A stretch of 64,000 bases of DNA, from assembly GCA_907163375.1 (NCBI GenBank), contig CAJQUW010015437.1, forward strand, positions 930,001 to 994,000, in the 5' to 3' direction. The DNA is from Prostheceraeus crozeri (Eukaryota; Platyhelminthes; Polycladida; Euryleptidae). Shown here piece by piece: positions 1 through 8,656 of the stretch. How positions within the stretch are numbered: the stretch's first letter is position 1; each line of letters starts with the position of its first letter. The notes below the pieces were generated by a model, which was given only the letters and a program-made list of their open reading frames with translations, had not been told where the DNA came from and did no database searches. The position numbers were made by a program, and so were the translations under genes.

Positions 1-120
1 ATAAAAGAAAGAAATATTATGAAAGAAAATCATAGAATAAAAAGAATGATTGATGCAGGTTTGGTTCCTGATAAAGTTAAACCAAAAACGCAATCTGTAA
101 AAGTTAAGAACAAAAAATAA
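1..120 (+). CDS. C-terminal end of an unknown Polinton-element gene
   Basis: The reading frame is open from the first base to a TAA at 118-120 and gives 39 residues rich in lysine and arginine, ending VKVKNKK. It is the tail of a gene beginning outside the window. In such elements the missing neighbours include the DNA polymerase and packaging ATPase, but the tail alone does not say which. It is followed after about 40 bases by a GC-rich palindrome like those after the other genes. Confidence 0.45.
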   Translation: MKERNIMKENHRIKRMIDAGLVPDKVKPKTQSVKVKNKK

Positions 121-158
121 ACATTTTTTTTATAATGGATATCGGTTCATGGGTCAAT

Positions 159-199
159 GGAGATGTCTTCCAGGGCTTCGCGCTTCGCGCTTCGCCCGT
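159..199. repeat. Left copy of a 34-bp inverted repeat bracketing the visible gene block
   Basis: GGAGATGTCTTCCAGGGC followed by CGCTTCG repeats and CCCGT. The same sequence occurs inverted at 5808-5841, lacking only one 7-base CGCTTCG step. The pair encloses all complete visible genes. Confidence 0.65.
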
Positions 200-238
200 A
201 TTTATATTTTTCCCAAAAGTCAAATTTATTACTAAAAA

Positions 239-754
239 ATGCCTATAATTTATAAACACAATCTTAAACATTTTGCTTCAAATCAAAAAATTTCTCATGA
301 ACCACGTATGAATCCTGTTTATCATTATGATAATAGAGAAACAGTCGGAACAGAAAAGTTCCTAGGCACCGCAGGTGCCGTCCAAAAAGAAGGGGATGGC
401 ATCTTTTCTGGTATTGGTAGTATCGTTAATTTAATTAAAAATAATAAAGATTTGATTACATCTGCTGCAAAAGGAGCAGCTGCTATAGGTAGTACAGCTA
501 GTGCAATATCAAATGCTGTTAAATCACAAAACGAATTAAAACAACTAGAAGCTATTCGTAAACTCAAGAATGATTCTGAAGAACTAAAAAAATTAAAAAA
601 ACTTTCAGATGAAACAAAAAACAAAATTGCTAACATTGCTGTTGGGGAAACCTTGAGGAGCGGAGCTCCGTCTGATAGTAAACATAATGAAAAAACAATT
701 GAAGAAATAAGAGGTAATGGCATTCATAGCGGAGCTGGTCTAGCAAAATTCTAA
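239..754 (+). CDS. Small hydrophobic/coiled-coil protein of the Polinton-like element
   Basis: 171-residue frame whose start lies in the AAAAATG context shared by all genes of the element. Residues about 60-100 are alanine- and serine-rich and form a possible amphipathic or membrane-active segment (ITSAAKGAAAIGSTASAIS). Residues 100-135 are highly charged, rich in Lys, Glu and Leu, and look like a coiled coil. The C-terminus is glycine-rich (GNGIHSGAGLAKF). The protein resembles in character, not in recognisable sequence, the minor capsid or membrane-lytic proteins that accompany the capsid gene in Polintons and adenoviruses. Two GC-rich mini-palindromes (365-379 and 657-669) lie inside the coding frame and code for linker-like Gly/Ala/Ser/Arg stretches. 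Function is inferred from position only. Confidence 0.65.
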   Translation: MPIIYKHNLKHFASNQKISHEPRMNPVYHYDNRETVGTEKFLGTAGAVQKEGDGIFSGIGSIVNLIKNNKDLITSAAKGAAAIGSTASAISNAVKSQNELKQLEAIRKLKNDSEELKKLKKLSDETKNKIANIAVGETLRSGAPSDSKHNEKTIEEIRGNGIHSGAGLAKF

Positions 755-823
755 AATTATATTTAGTAAAATTTTAAAATTATATTTAGTAAAATTTTAA
801 AATTATATTTAATAAAAATTTTT
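752..823. repeat. AT-rich 24-bp tandem repeat upstream of the capsid-like gene
   Basis: Three near-identical copies of a unit containing AAAATTATATTTAGTAAAA fill most of the gap between two genes. The position just upstream of a start codon suggests promoter or spacer function. This is inference. Confidence 0.6.
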
Positions 824-868
824 TTCTATCTGTGAGAAAAACAAAAAGTCAAATTATTTCTTATAAAA

Positions 869-2203
869 ATGTCTTCGCTTATCGAAAATAAATTTAGATT
901 AGATGATCCCCCGTTCACCAGTTACAATCAAAAAAAGAATGACTATATAAGAATTGCTATGAATCCCGGATCTTCCAGTAGAGTAAACACTGGAGGAGAT
1001 TTAATCTTTGAAGTTGATAATCAGCAGAGTTATTTATATTTACCTGATTCATTTTTACACTGTGAATATTCTCTATATAGTGATGCTAATTTTACAACAC
1101 CATTACCAGATACCGATAATATTACACTAGAGAATAATTTTTTCCCAAGTTTATTTACACAAATGCGTTTAGATGTTGCAACTCAAAATATAGAAACAAT
1201 AAGTGATTCCCCAGGTGTAATTGATACAATGCTTAGATTTATAACAATTGGTGAAAATAATAAAAAGCATGAAATCGAAGGTTGGTTTCCTGATACTAAT
1301 GATGGTATAATTATTGATGATTTAACTCACGCTGGAACAGATGCCGCAGGAATTGCGAAAGATGTAGAAAATATTGCAAAACATTTAAATAAAACAAATA
1401 ATGATGCATATAAAGAAAGACGTGAATTTAACAAAAAAAGTAAACAGACAGTAAATTGGTCATTGTCTCCATTATTCGGATATTTAGATTATGATAAAAT
1501 ATCATATCAATTAAAATTTAAATTAATAATTCATCGTACAGCAAATAATGAATTAATCTTTTTTGGTAAAACTGGAAAAAAAGCATATTTAAAAATTGAT
1601 AGACTTGAATGGTGGATTAAGCATATTACTCCTAGTTTAGAGGTTGAAACAGCTATTGCAAAAAGATTAAATACTAACAAACCAATTCCAGTTAATTTTC
1701 TAAAGAGAACTGCTAGTTCAGTAACTTTTTCCGAACAAAGATTTAACTGGCATTTTACTAGAACTGCGAATACTCCAAGATATTTATTACTAACATTTCA
1801 AAGAAATAATTCTCCAAGTTTTGACAAGAACAACAATATTTTTCATATTAATACAATTCGAAGTTTACAAGTTTCATTAAATCAAACTCGATATCCAATT
1901 GATCCATTAAGATTCGATGATACCAATAATCAATTTATGGAAGGATATGATGCTTATAGAAATCTTTGTATAGAATTTGGAGTTGAACCACAATTAACTC
2001 CTGGAGATTGGAGACATTTATATCCAATTTTCTGTTTCGATTTAAGTGCACAATCTGAAGATATTATTAAAAATGGTTGTGATGTAACAATTAATATTGA
2101 AAAGAAAGATTCCACAACTTCATTGATGGCTTATGGTTTATTGCTAGAAGATGCAAAATATTCTATTGAAGTTCTTAATGGGAAGATGGTTAGGATCGGT
2201 TAG
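869..2203 (+). CDS. Capsid-like structural protein (F54H12.2-like family) of the Polinton-like element
   Basis: 444-residue frame that looks complete. It begins SSLIENKFRLDDPPF and is beta-rich with many aromatic and Asn residues; the N-terminal third has the pattern NTGGDLIFEVDNQQSYLYLP. From memory this resembles the uncharacterised metazoan F54H12.2-like proteins found next to transposon-derived integrases (F54H12.3-like), which are regarded as virion proteins of Polinton-type elements. Length and beta-rich composition fit a jelly-roll capsid protein, but no fold can be shown by eye. Downstream order (hydrophobic protein, then PLA2-integrase) supports a structural-gene cluster. It starts in a TATAAAAATG context behind a threefold AT-rich repeat at 752-823 and is followed at once by a palindrome cluster (2213-2258). 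Main alternative: a minor structural protein. Confidence 0.65.
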   Translation: MSSLIENKFRLDDPPFTSYNQKKNDYIRIAMNPGSSSRVNTGGDLIFEVDNQQSYLYLPDSFLHCEYSLYSDANFTTPLPDTDNITLENNFFPSLFTQMRLDVATQNIETISDSPGVIDTMLRFITIGENNKKHEIEGWFPDTNDGIIIDDLTHAGTDAAGIAKDVENIAKHLNKTNNDAYKERREFNKKSKQTVNWSLSPLFGYLDYDKISYQLKFKLIIHRTANNELIFFGKTGKKAYLKIDRLEWWIKHITPSLEVETAIAKRLNTNKPIPVNFLKRTASSVTFSEQRFNWHFTRTANTPRYLLLTFQRNNSPSFDKNNNIFHINTIRSLQVSLNQTRYPIDPLRFDDTNNQFMEGYDAYRNLCIEFGVEPQLTPGDWRHLYPIFCFDLSAQSEDIIKNGCDVTINIEKKDSTTSLMAYGLLLEDAKYSIEVLNGKMVRIG

Positions 2204-2212
2204 TAACCTGAG

Positions 2213-2258
2213 GACCCTTGGTCCGATCGGCTAAAGCCAGAGGAGCTTCTCTCCGATA
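2213..2258. terminator. Palindrome cluster just after the capsid-like gene
   Basis: Immediately after the stop codon, three GC-rich inverted repeats occur in a row in very AT-rich DNA: GGACCCTTGGTCC, CCGATCGG and GGAGCTTCTCTCC. Related palindromes follow other genes of the element (2888-2916, 4308-4335, 4931-4961). They may end or process transcripts, or be a mobile mini-repeat. No function can be proved from sequence. Confidence 0.4.
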
Positions 2259-2269
2259 AGTTAATTAAA

Positions 2270-2396
2270 AATTTTTTCATAACTAGAATAGATTAAAAAT
2301 TTTGGTAACTTAAAAAATTTTCATAACTAGAATAGATTAAAATTTTTTCATAACTAGAATAGATTTAAATTTTTGATAACTTAAAATTTTTTATTA
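2270..2396. repeat. AT-rich tandem repeat before the third complete gene
   Basis: The unit CATAACTAGAATAGATT recurs three times, separated by runs of T and A and two copies of a GATAACTTAAAA-like element. It fills the intergenic space up to the ATG at 2400 and is a candidate promoter array. Confidence 0.55.
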
Positions 2397-2399
2397 AAA

Positions 2400-2885
2400 A
2401 TGTCGCAAGCGAAAAGTAATATTAATAATAAAACTGTTGAATTAAAATTACGTAATATTGTTGACAAAAATACACCTAAAACTATTACGATTAACAAAAA
2501 AAAGTATTACATAAGTAAACCAATGATAGAGAATATTCAATTACAAGAAGAAAAGAATGGCGGGATTCTCCCATTAATTCCACTAATAATAGGAGGCATA
2601 GCAGCTGCAGGAAGTGTTGCAGGTGGGACAGCTGGTATTGTCCAAGCAGTAAATAAAAATAAATCAGAGAAGGCAGCATTAGAAGAACAAAAACGACATA
2701 ATAGAGAGTTAGAGAAAGTTGCTAGGGGCGAAGGAGTAGTAGATAATTTTATTAGTAAATTAAAGTTAGTTGATGAAGGAAAACGAGTTCTTAAAAATAT
2801 TCTCCACAATGTTGATGATTTAATTGAAATTAAAGAAACTAAAGATGGTTCTGGAATATATCTAAGTCCTAGTATGATAAGGTAA
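2400..2885 (+). CDS. Small protein with glycine-rich hydrophobic segment, Polinton-like element
   Basis: 161 residues. The N-terminal 55 residues are basic and polar. Residues about 56-85 form a strongly hydrophobic Gly/Ala/Ile segment (GGILPLIPLIIGGIAAAGS) that could insert in a membrane; a charged helical stretch follows (KSEKAALEEQKRHNRELEK). The arrangement recalls lytic minor capsid proteins such as adenovirus pVI, but there is no recognisable sequence match. It lies between the capsid-like and PLA2-integrase genes in the same direction and begins in the shared AAAAATG context. A palindrome with GGAGCTTCGCTCC begins two bases after its stop codon. Confidence 0.6.
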   Translation: MSQAKSNINNKTVELKLRNIVDKNTPKTITINKKKYYISKPMIENIQLQEEKNGGILPLIPLIIGGIAAAGSVAGGTAGIVQAVNKNKSEKAALEEQKRHNRELEKVARGEGVVDNFISKLKLVDEGKRVLKNILHNVDDLIEIKETKDGSGIYLSPSMIR

Positions 2886-2887
2886 TA

Positions 2888-2916
2888 ACCTGAGGAGCTT
2901 CGCTCCGATTCGGTAA
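2888..2916. terminator. Palindrome after the third complete gene
   Basis: GGAGCTTCGCTCC followed by CCGATTCGG directly after the stop at 2885; same family as the palindromes at 4931, 6213 and 6299. Confidence 0.4.
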
Positions 2917-2957
2917 AACTTTTATTTTTATCTTTTAAAAGTTTTTTATCTTTAAAA

Positions 2958-4304
2958 ATGGATACCGCAAATTCCACAAATTCAGAAAATTTAATTAAAT
3001 TAAAAATTGCTAATTTAGATTTATTAAATTATCTATTAAACAAAAATAAAAACTCAAACTGTCAGCATATTGGAGGTGACAAGAACAAAGTTCCACACCA
3101 CTTCGGTGGAGACATACAAAAAACATTAGAAAACTTTCCTGGATTTATTTGGAGTAAATATTCGAAAGAAAAACATCTTCCTGGTCATTCATATACTGGT
3201 CCAGGAACTCGATTAGATATCAGACTAGATGAGAATAATAATCCGAAACCAGGTGAAGAACCAATAAATAGAGTAGATGCCGCCGCTTATAGGCATGATT
3301 TAGCTTATCGAAATCATGATCTAAGTTCTCGTCATGCAGCTGATAAGAAGATGATTCAAGAATTAGATAGTATTCAGAATCCTACATTTAGAGAAAAAAT
3401 TGAAAGAATGTTTGTTAAGAAAGCTTTACAAGCTAAAATATTATTCGGCCAGGGTTTAAATGAAACGACAGCAAAGCTGTCTGAGAGCAACGCTCGAAAT
3501 CATAATTCAGACGTTTATGCATCTGAAATCCACAAGGAATATAGAAGGCCTAAATATTTATTAAAAGTAAAAGTATTTAATAAAGATGATATTTGGAGTG
3601 CTGATCTTATTCATATGCCGAATGAAAGAGGGTTTAAGTACGCATTGACCGTTATAGATTTATATACACGATATGCTTGGGTAAAGCCTTTAAAAAATAA
3701 AAGTGGTCTATCAGTTAAATATGCGTTTGAAGAAATCTTTAAAGAAAGTAATAGAAAGCCAAGGAAATTGTTTGTTGATAAAGGGTCGGAATTTTATAAC
3801 CGAAACGTTCAGCCACTATTTGAAACTGTTTATTCAACTGAAAACGCAGGAAAAGCTATAGTGATAGAAAGATTCAATCGGACGTTAAAAAATAAAATTT
3901 TCAAGAAATTTACTCAGCAAGGAAATCAGAAATGGTTAAAAATATTACCAGGAATTGTGGAAGAGTACAATAATAAAGTTCATTCAGGTATTGAAGAAAC
4001 CCCAAAGAATGCTTCTGACGACCCTGATTTGATACGAAAGAAAATATTCGAGAATAATTCTTCGAATGAGAGTAATCCGAATTTGCAGAAACTTAAGCCG
4101 AAATTTAAAATTGGAGATAGAGTTAGAATATTTAAATATAAGAACAAATTTGAAAAAGGCTTTGTTGGCTATTGGACTAAAGAAATATTTGAAGTTTCTA
4201 AAATAAATCAAAGTTATCCGATTACTTATGAAATTAAAGATTTAGATAATGAGGATATCAGAGGTCGTTTTTATCAAAATGAATTACAGAAAACAGAGCT
4301 TTAA
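2958..4304 (+). CDS. PLA2-like domain fused to Polinton integrase
   Basis: 448-residue frame. Residues about 65-140 form a phospholipase A2-like domain of the parvovirus VP1 type: calcium-loop motif YTGPGTRLD and His-Asp motif YRHDLAYR. After a linker, residues about 205-350 form a retroviral-type DDE integrase core: first Asp in WSADLIHMP, second Asp in LFVDKGSEF, Glu in IVIERFNRTLKN. Residues 375-448 form an SH3/chromodomain-like tail (KIGDRVRIFKYK). PLA2 domains in virions help the particle leave the endosome; the integrase inserts the element. Both domains are known in Polinton/adintovirus elements, usually as separate proteins. No break lies between them, so the fusion is real in this sequence, though the product could be cleaved by the element's protease. 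Mini-palindromes occur in the linkers (3097-3110, 3467-3495). Confidence 0.85.
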   Translation: MDTANSTNSENLIKLKIANLDLLNYLLNKNKNSNCQHIGGDKNKVPHHFGGDIQKTLENFPGFIWSKYSKEKHLPGHSYTGPGTRLDIRLDENNNPKPGEEPINRVDAAAYRHDLAYRNHDLSSRHAADKKMIQELDSIQNPTFREKIERMFVKKALQAKILFGQGLNETTAKLSESNARNHNSDVYASEIHKEYRRPKYLLKVKVFNKDDIWSADLIHMPNERGFKYALTVIDLYTRYAWVKPLKNKSGLSVKYAFEEIFKESNRKPRKLFVDKGSEFYNRNVQPLFETVYSTENAGKAIVIERFNRTLKNKIFKKFTQQGNQKWLKILPGIVEEYNNKVHSGIEETPKNASDDPDLIRKKIFENNSSNESNPNLQKLKPKFKIGDRVRIFKYKNKFEKGFVGYWTKEIFEVSKINQSYPITYEIKDLDNEDIRGRFYQNELQKTEL

Positions 4305-4307
4305 CCT

Positions 4308-4335
4308 TTAGGTGGCGCTTTAGCTAGCTTCGCTT
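4308..4335. terminator. Palindromic spacer between converging genes
   Basis: Short GC-rich stretch with GGCGC and GCTAGCTTCGC-like palindromic character in the 34-bp gap between the integrase and protease stop codons. Its position between converging genes fits a shared transcript end. Confidence 0.3.
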
Positions 4336-4338
4336 GAG

Positions 4339-4800
4339 TTATAGATTGTTTAACTCTAACATAATATCTAGAAATGATACTCCTTTTTGTAATTTAAATA
4401 AAACATAAAGACATAATTGTCCACAATAAGTAGTTCCCGGTTTTTGAATTTGAAACGTATTATAAATTCCATTGCCAAGTATTTCTGTTACTTCATTCGT
4501 AGGTGGAAGTCCGTATGAGTCAAAATAATAATTTGAACAGTTTATATTTCTTTGTCCTGCTGACCAATGTACGCCGTTTTGGTCTGAAGTGTGAAGATTC
4601 GTTATGAAATTTACAATTATTGATGGAACTTTGTTCCGGGAACTGAAGGTTCCTGTTGGCCTATTTTTTAGGAATTGTAATTCGTTTCTCATTAGAACAT
4701 GAAAATTCTTTATTCCTAATTGATTTGCGATTTTCTTTAGGTCGAAATTCGTTGTCGTTTGTGTTCCATATAATTTAAAAAACTCATTTATGTTGCTCAT
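4339..4800 (-). CDS. Adenain-like cysteine protease of the Polinton-like element
   Basis: 153-residue frame with the three landmarks of adenovirus-type (C5) proteases in order: His in NGVHWSA, Asp in YYFDSYGLPP, and the nucleophile in YCGQLCLYVLF, preceded by the oxyanion Gln. It would cut structural precursors in the virion. The length is below that of adenovirus protease (about 200 residues) but fits Polinton homologues. It runs opposite to the other genes and converges on the integrase. Its start has the same ATTATAAAATG context as the other genes. Two short palindromes (4625-4637, 4639-4652) lie within the coding region. Assignment is firm from motif order and neighbours. Confidence 0.85.
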   Translation of the reverse strand: MSNINEFFKLYGTQTTTNFDLKKIANQLGIKNFHVLMRNELQFLKNRPTGTFSSRNKVPSIIVNFITNLHTSDQNGVHWSAGQRNINCSNYYFDSYGLPPTNEVTEILGNGIYNTFQIQKPGTTYCGQLCLYVLFKLQKGVSFLDIMLELNNL

Positions 4801-4930
4801 TTTATAATAAAAAAAATTTCTTAAGGGACCCCTAGAAGACAGAAGGGAGGGGGTATTGATTTAAAACTGTTCTCTAATGATGTCTTTCCTTACTACTTAT
4901 TCGATTTTGAAATGATTATATTATAATTAT

Positions 4931-4961
4931 CGGAGCGAAGCTCCTCTGGCTTTAGCCGATT
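4931..4961. repeat. GC-rich double palindrome of the element family
   Basis: GGAGCGAAGCTCC followed by GGCTTTAGCC. Nearly identical in sequence to 6213-6252 and inverted at 6299-6331. Confidence 0.6.
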
Positions 4962-5199
4962 CTAATCTATATTGTTTTATATATTTCAATTTTCTTCATG
5001 AACTTTATTTGTAAAATATGTTTCATCGTTAAAATGATTGTTTAAAAATGTCATAACAACTATCCCGCATGTCGCCGTCTATGCGTTCTAAATTTAGAAG
5101 AAGAATTTTATTGTCATTTGCTTTTATTGTCAATGCACTCTTATGTGCTTAATCTATTCATGTCTTCACAATGGGAAGTACTTTACTACCCGTATGTGT

Positions 5200-5490
5200 T
5201 TGGCAAACGCTAAATGAATTTTGCAAATCGATTTCTAAAACTGAATTTGAAAATAGACTTTGCAAATGGATTTTGAAAATAGATTTTGAAAACAGATTCT
5301 GAAAATAATTTACGTAGGGGTAAATTGAAATGTCAAAACTTTACGCACGCGTAAGTTGAAATGTCAAAAGTTTACCGATGGGTAAATTGAAATGACAAGA
5401 TATAGCATGATAATTTTAGGGGAAAGCTGCTAGACGTTTCTCTCTCTTCAATCTCTGTCTCTCTCTTCAATCTCTGTCTCTCTTCAATTA
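5200..5490. repeat. Simple and short tandem repeats in the element's non-coding end
   Basis: Diverged copies of a unit like AAATGGATTTTGAAAATAG (5210-5300), then three copies of GGGTAAATTGAAATGTCAAA (5315-5400), then CTCTCTTCAATCTCTGT repeats (5440-5490). Confidence 0.55.
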
Positions 5491-5807
5491 TCAGGCAGTG
5501 TACGGGTTCATTGAATAATTTTGAGTTTATGAGTTACAATGATCTTCTAGTTCACACAATTAGTACTTTAAATAATGTTGAGCATACAATAACGAAGAAT
5601 GACTAAGTAATAATTGCGTCTTCTTAATTTATCATAGTGCTCTAATCTTAATAATAATTGAGAACCATTTCACTTATTTTTAATTGAGATAACGAAGGAT
5701 ATATTCTTGAGGTTTCTTCCATTTCTGAAGTTCCTTCCATTTCTGAAGTTCCTTCCACTTTTGTTTCTTCCACTTTTGTTTCTTCCATTTTTAAAGAAAT
5801 ATTTTTA

Positions 5808-5841
5808 ACGGGCGAAGCGCGAAGCCCTGGAAGACATCTCC
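5808..5841. repeat. Right copy of the inverted repeat bracketing the gene block
   Basis: Reverse complement of 159-199 apart from one 7-base unit. It may be a subterminal repeat or a mobile palindrome present in two copies. Confidence 0.65.
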
Positions 5842-5914
5842 GATGTCCCGCAAGTCACATGATATATTTTAAAAACCTGAAAGATGGATAAAATTCATGA
5901 ATTTGAAATTCTCA

Positions 5915-6172
5915 ACTTTTATGATTTTTTCGGTGTCCGGGTTTTCGGTGTCCTAGAACGGTCATGATTTTGGCGGGGGGTGAAAAATGACATAATCACA
6001 AATTTGAGATTCTTAACTTTTATAATTTTCGGTGTCCTAGAACGGTCATGATTTAAGCAATGAAAAATGTCATAATCACAAATTTGAGATTCTTAACTTT
6101 TATGATTTTCGGTGTCCTGGAACGGTCATGATTTAAGCAATGAAAAATGTCATAATCACAAATTTGAGATTT
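5915..6172. repeat. 80-bp tandem repeat, three copies
   Basis: A unit with GGTGTCCTAGAACGGTCATG and AAAAATGTCATAATCACAAA repeats with a period of 80 bp. A further partial copy of the GGTGTCCTGGAACAGTC part occurs at about 6478. Non-coding end of the Polinton-like element. Confidence 0.65.
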
Positions 6173-6212
6173 TGAAAAATTTGAAAATTGTGTATTTTTA
6201 AAAACGCCCAAA

Positions 6213-6460
6213 TCGGAGCGAAGCTCCTCTGGCTTTAGCGCTTTAGCCGATTTATGAATTTAGGTCTTCATAACCTGAAAAAGGGTTCAAATTCATGAAT
6301 CGGCTTAAGCCAGAGGAGCTTCGCTCCGATTTATGTTGTTTTTAAAAGTACCATTTTTGAAAAAAATGGTACTTTTTGAATGAACCAAATTCATGAATTT
6401 AGGTCTTAAAAACCTGAAAAAGGGTCTAAATTCATAAATTTATGTCGTTTTTAAAAGTAC
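6213..6460. repeat. Palindromes and paired repeats at the right end of the element
   Basis: Two opposite copies of the GGAGCGAAGCTCC/GGCTTTAGCC double palindrome (6213-6252 and 6299-6331), and two copies of a segment with AACCTGAAAAAGGGT and ATTCATGAATTT (about 6255-6300 and 6385-6445), separated by a hairpin AAAAAGTACCATTTTT (about 6343-6378). Confidence 0.55.
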
Positions 6461-6500
6461 TATTTTTTGATTTTATGGTGTCCTGGAACAGTCTTTTATC

Positions 6501-7369
6501 CATTACTTTTCGGAGTTTTATTACGTTATTATGCAATAGGCTAAGGCGCATCGATAGATAAGTTAAAAGAAATTAACGAAATAGTCAATTAATTAATATA
6601 AGGAATTATCCTAAAACAACATCGATCATTTTTGTCAATAAGTCTACTTGACTCTAAGGAAATTAAACTATTAAGATCCCTACTTAGCTATATGACAAAC
6701 ATACTAAACAATATAATTTTTCAGGTTGAGTCTGGAAATTCACGGAACGGTAAATAGGTACAACTTTCGTTTGTCAGAAATAGATCATGTACTTTTTTTG
6801 GATCTTTATTATTCCTTGAATTATATCTTATATCGGTATTTATTACTTGAGTATCTTCTTCAGTCGTATCAAATAACAATCCAAGATATCGAGATGACCA
6901 TTACACGTTAATGTTTATGTAAAATTTGCAGGTAGTGATCAATGATGACTTACAATTCATCCACTGATCCACGAGGCGGCCAGAAACAGAATAGCTTCGA
7001 CTGAACCTCATCAACCCATGAACATGGGACTGTATATAGGCTTTTATCAAATGAGAATTCGAAAACAGCGTACGGTATTTCTGAAATGAAATAGTAGAAC
7101 CCCGTAGTGCAATTTTAGTATGCCTAATATTTATCAGTACAGTAGCACGAATGTGTAGAGATAAAGATTGATAATAAAATGTTGCATTTCATATTGTGAA
7201 GAATCTTTCCTACTTTGTTATATAGCCAAATGAAAAAGTTATGATTCACTTGTGGTTAAGAAAGCAGGAATTAAATGATTCTTGATATCAAAATAATAAT
7301 TTTCATTTCAGAATGTTAGAATTCATTTGATTTTATACGAAAACCTTCAAAATTCAAGGAAAGTGGTAA
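6501..7369. other. No gene recognised
   Basis: AT-rich DNA with no coding frame resembling a known protein and no clear repeat. The 61-codon frame at 6726 has no support. Confidence 0.4.
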
Positions 7370-7652
7370 TACAACCCGAGACAAGGCCCATGTTTCTGAG
7401 CCATACACGCGAACGGATTGTATGCAAGACTCGTAGACATGAGCTCTGGATCTTAGGGATACACTCTTGTTATTCAGAAGGCTGGCTAACTCTCTCCATT
7501 TGGACCAAGCATTAGCCACACGAGCTCTTACTGCGCTTTCCACACCACCTTGGCTGTCCAGCATATCTCCGAGATAGCAAAAATGGATAACCTCCTCTAT
7601 TATAGGACTACAATCAATTCTTACAGAGTCGTCTGTCGGAATGTTAGTGGTT
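7370..7652 (-). pseudogene. LINE reverse transcriptase fragment
   Basis: Open frame on the minus strand reading ...IEEVIHFCYLGDMLD, then SQGGVESAVRARVANAWSKW and VYESCIQSVRVYGSETWAL. The YLGDML...GSETWAL block is the familiar region after the polymerase core of endonuclease-type (APE) LINE reverse transcriptases. Upstream the frame continues through SVRIDCSPI to about 7652; beyond WALSR the sequence no longer resembles the family. Only about 90 residues of a protein of roughly 1000 remain, so this is a dead, truncated insertion. The exact clade cannot be told. Confidence 0.7.
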
Positions 7653-8656
7653 TAAGGAATCATCGTAGCTTGTTTTATAATTAATGGTAACATAGTTGTT
7701 GCTTGTGATGAATTTAGTAAGCATTTTCATCTTGATGTCCCTCCTGTCAATCAGTGATGGGTTACTAACTGTTGTCAAGTTGTCAGTCCTTGCTTTGACA
7801 AGAAAAGTACTCCCATACATCTGGGGAATTCAATGGACAAACCATGGAGTGATAACGAATGATGTGGATGAAACCTAGTTATGTGCATGCTTCCTGGTAT
7901 ACAAGATGATTAAAACAATATCTTAAGTCTTCCTTCATACAATATAGGCAATAACAAGGATAACAGACGGTGATGCAGCTAATTATTTCTCATTTCCGTA
8001 TCGGTACTGAGAATAAAGCCTACAATCTATACAGCGGATAAGAAAGCGATACATTATACTTACATTTGAAGTTTGTTCTTCCTTAGATAGTGGTAAATTC
8101 CAAAACGGTTGATTAGGAATCCGTCTTCTCTTCCTATTTTCTTTTCCTCGACTGTCCTGAAGGTAGATGTTGATGCAAATTGTAGATAGCATTTATCATT
8201 ATTGTCACTACGTCAAAACATCCACTATAGTCGTTATTTCAAGCTTAAAATCGTGAGAAGTTTTCCCAAAAATAACTAATAAGGATCCGAACGTTTTACT
8301 GACCACGTTCTACGTTCAAAAAGAGTGGGCCCCAAATTTAGTACATCAAGAAAACAAATACATGTACATGTATATTCTAAGATGAAAAATGCCAGTACTT
8401 ACTGATAGCAAGTGTCTAGAATCATCACCCGAGCAACAACCTTGTCTGGTCAGTGTGTAGGGTTTATCCTTTCTTTGATTGACTCGATGATCAAGCTGCT
8501 GCTGAAGTTGTAAAATGTTTACATAAGACAGGTCTATATTATTATTAAAATAAAGAATGATTGACTCACCCTTTTAACGCTTTTCTCCATGTCGATGACC
8601 CTGTGGAATTAATAATGATATCATAAAATGCACCGAATCAATTTGGTACCAAACTT
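7653..8656. other. No gene recognised
   Basis: Non-coding AT-rich DNA between the LINE scrap and the CACTA transposase. Short frames here have no recognisable protein character. Confidence 0.4.

Larger units (their letters stand above)
1..6500. mobile_element. Polinton/adintovirus-like element, partial (window cuts its left end)
   Basis: Compact block of six frames: end of an unknown gene, a small hydrophobic protein, a capsid-like protein, a second small hydrophobic protein, a PLA2-integrase fusion, and on the other strand an adenain-like protease. Polinton-type integrase plus adenovirus-type protease plus capsid-like protein is the hallmark gene set of Polintons and adintoviruses. The family's B-type DNA polymerase and packaging ATPase are not visible and would lie left of the window. 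The visible frames look whole, so the copy may be young. The right boundary is a guess: element-like repeats stop near 6500. Terminal inverted repeats cannot be tested because the left end is missing. The sequence is strongly AT-rich and distinct from the DNA that follows. Confidence 0.8.
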
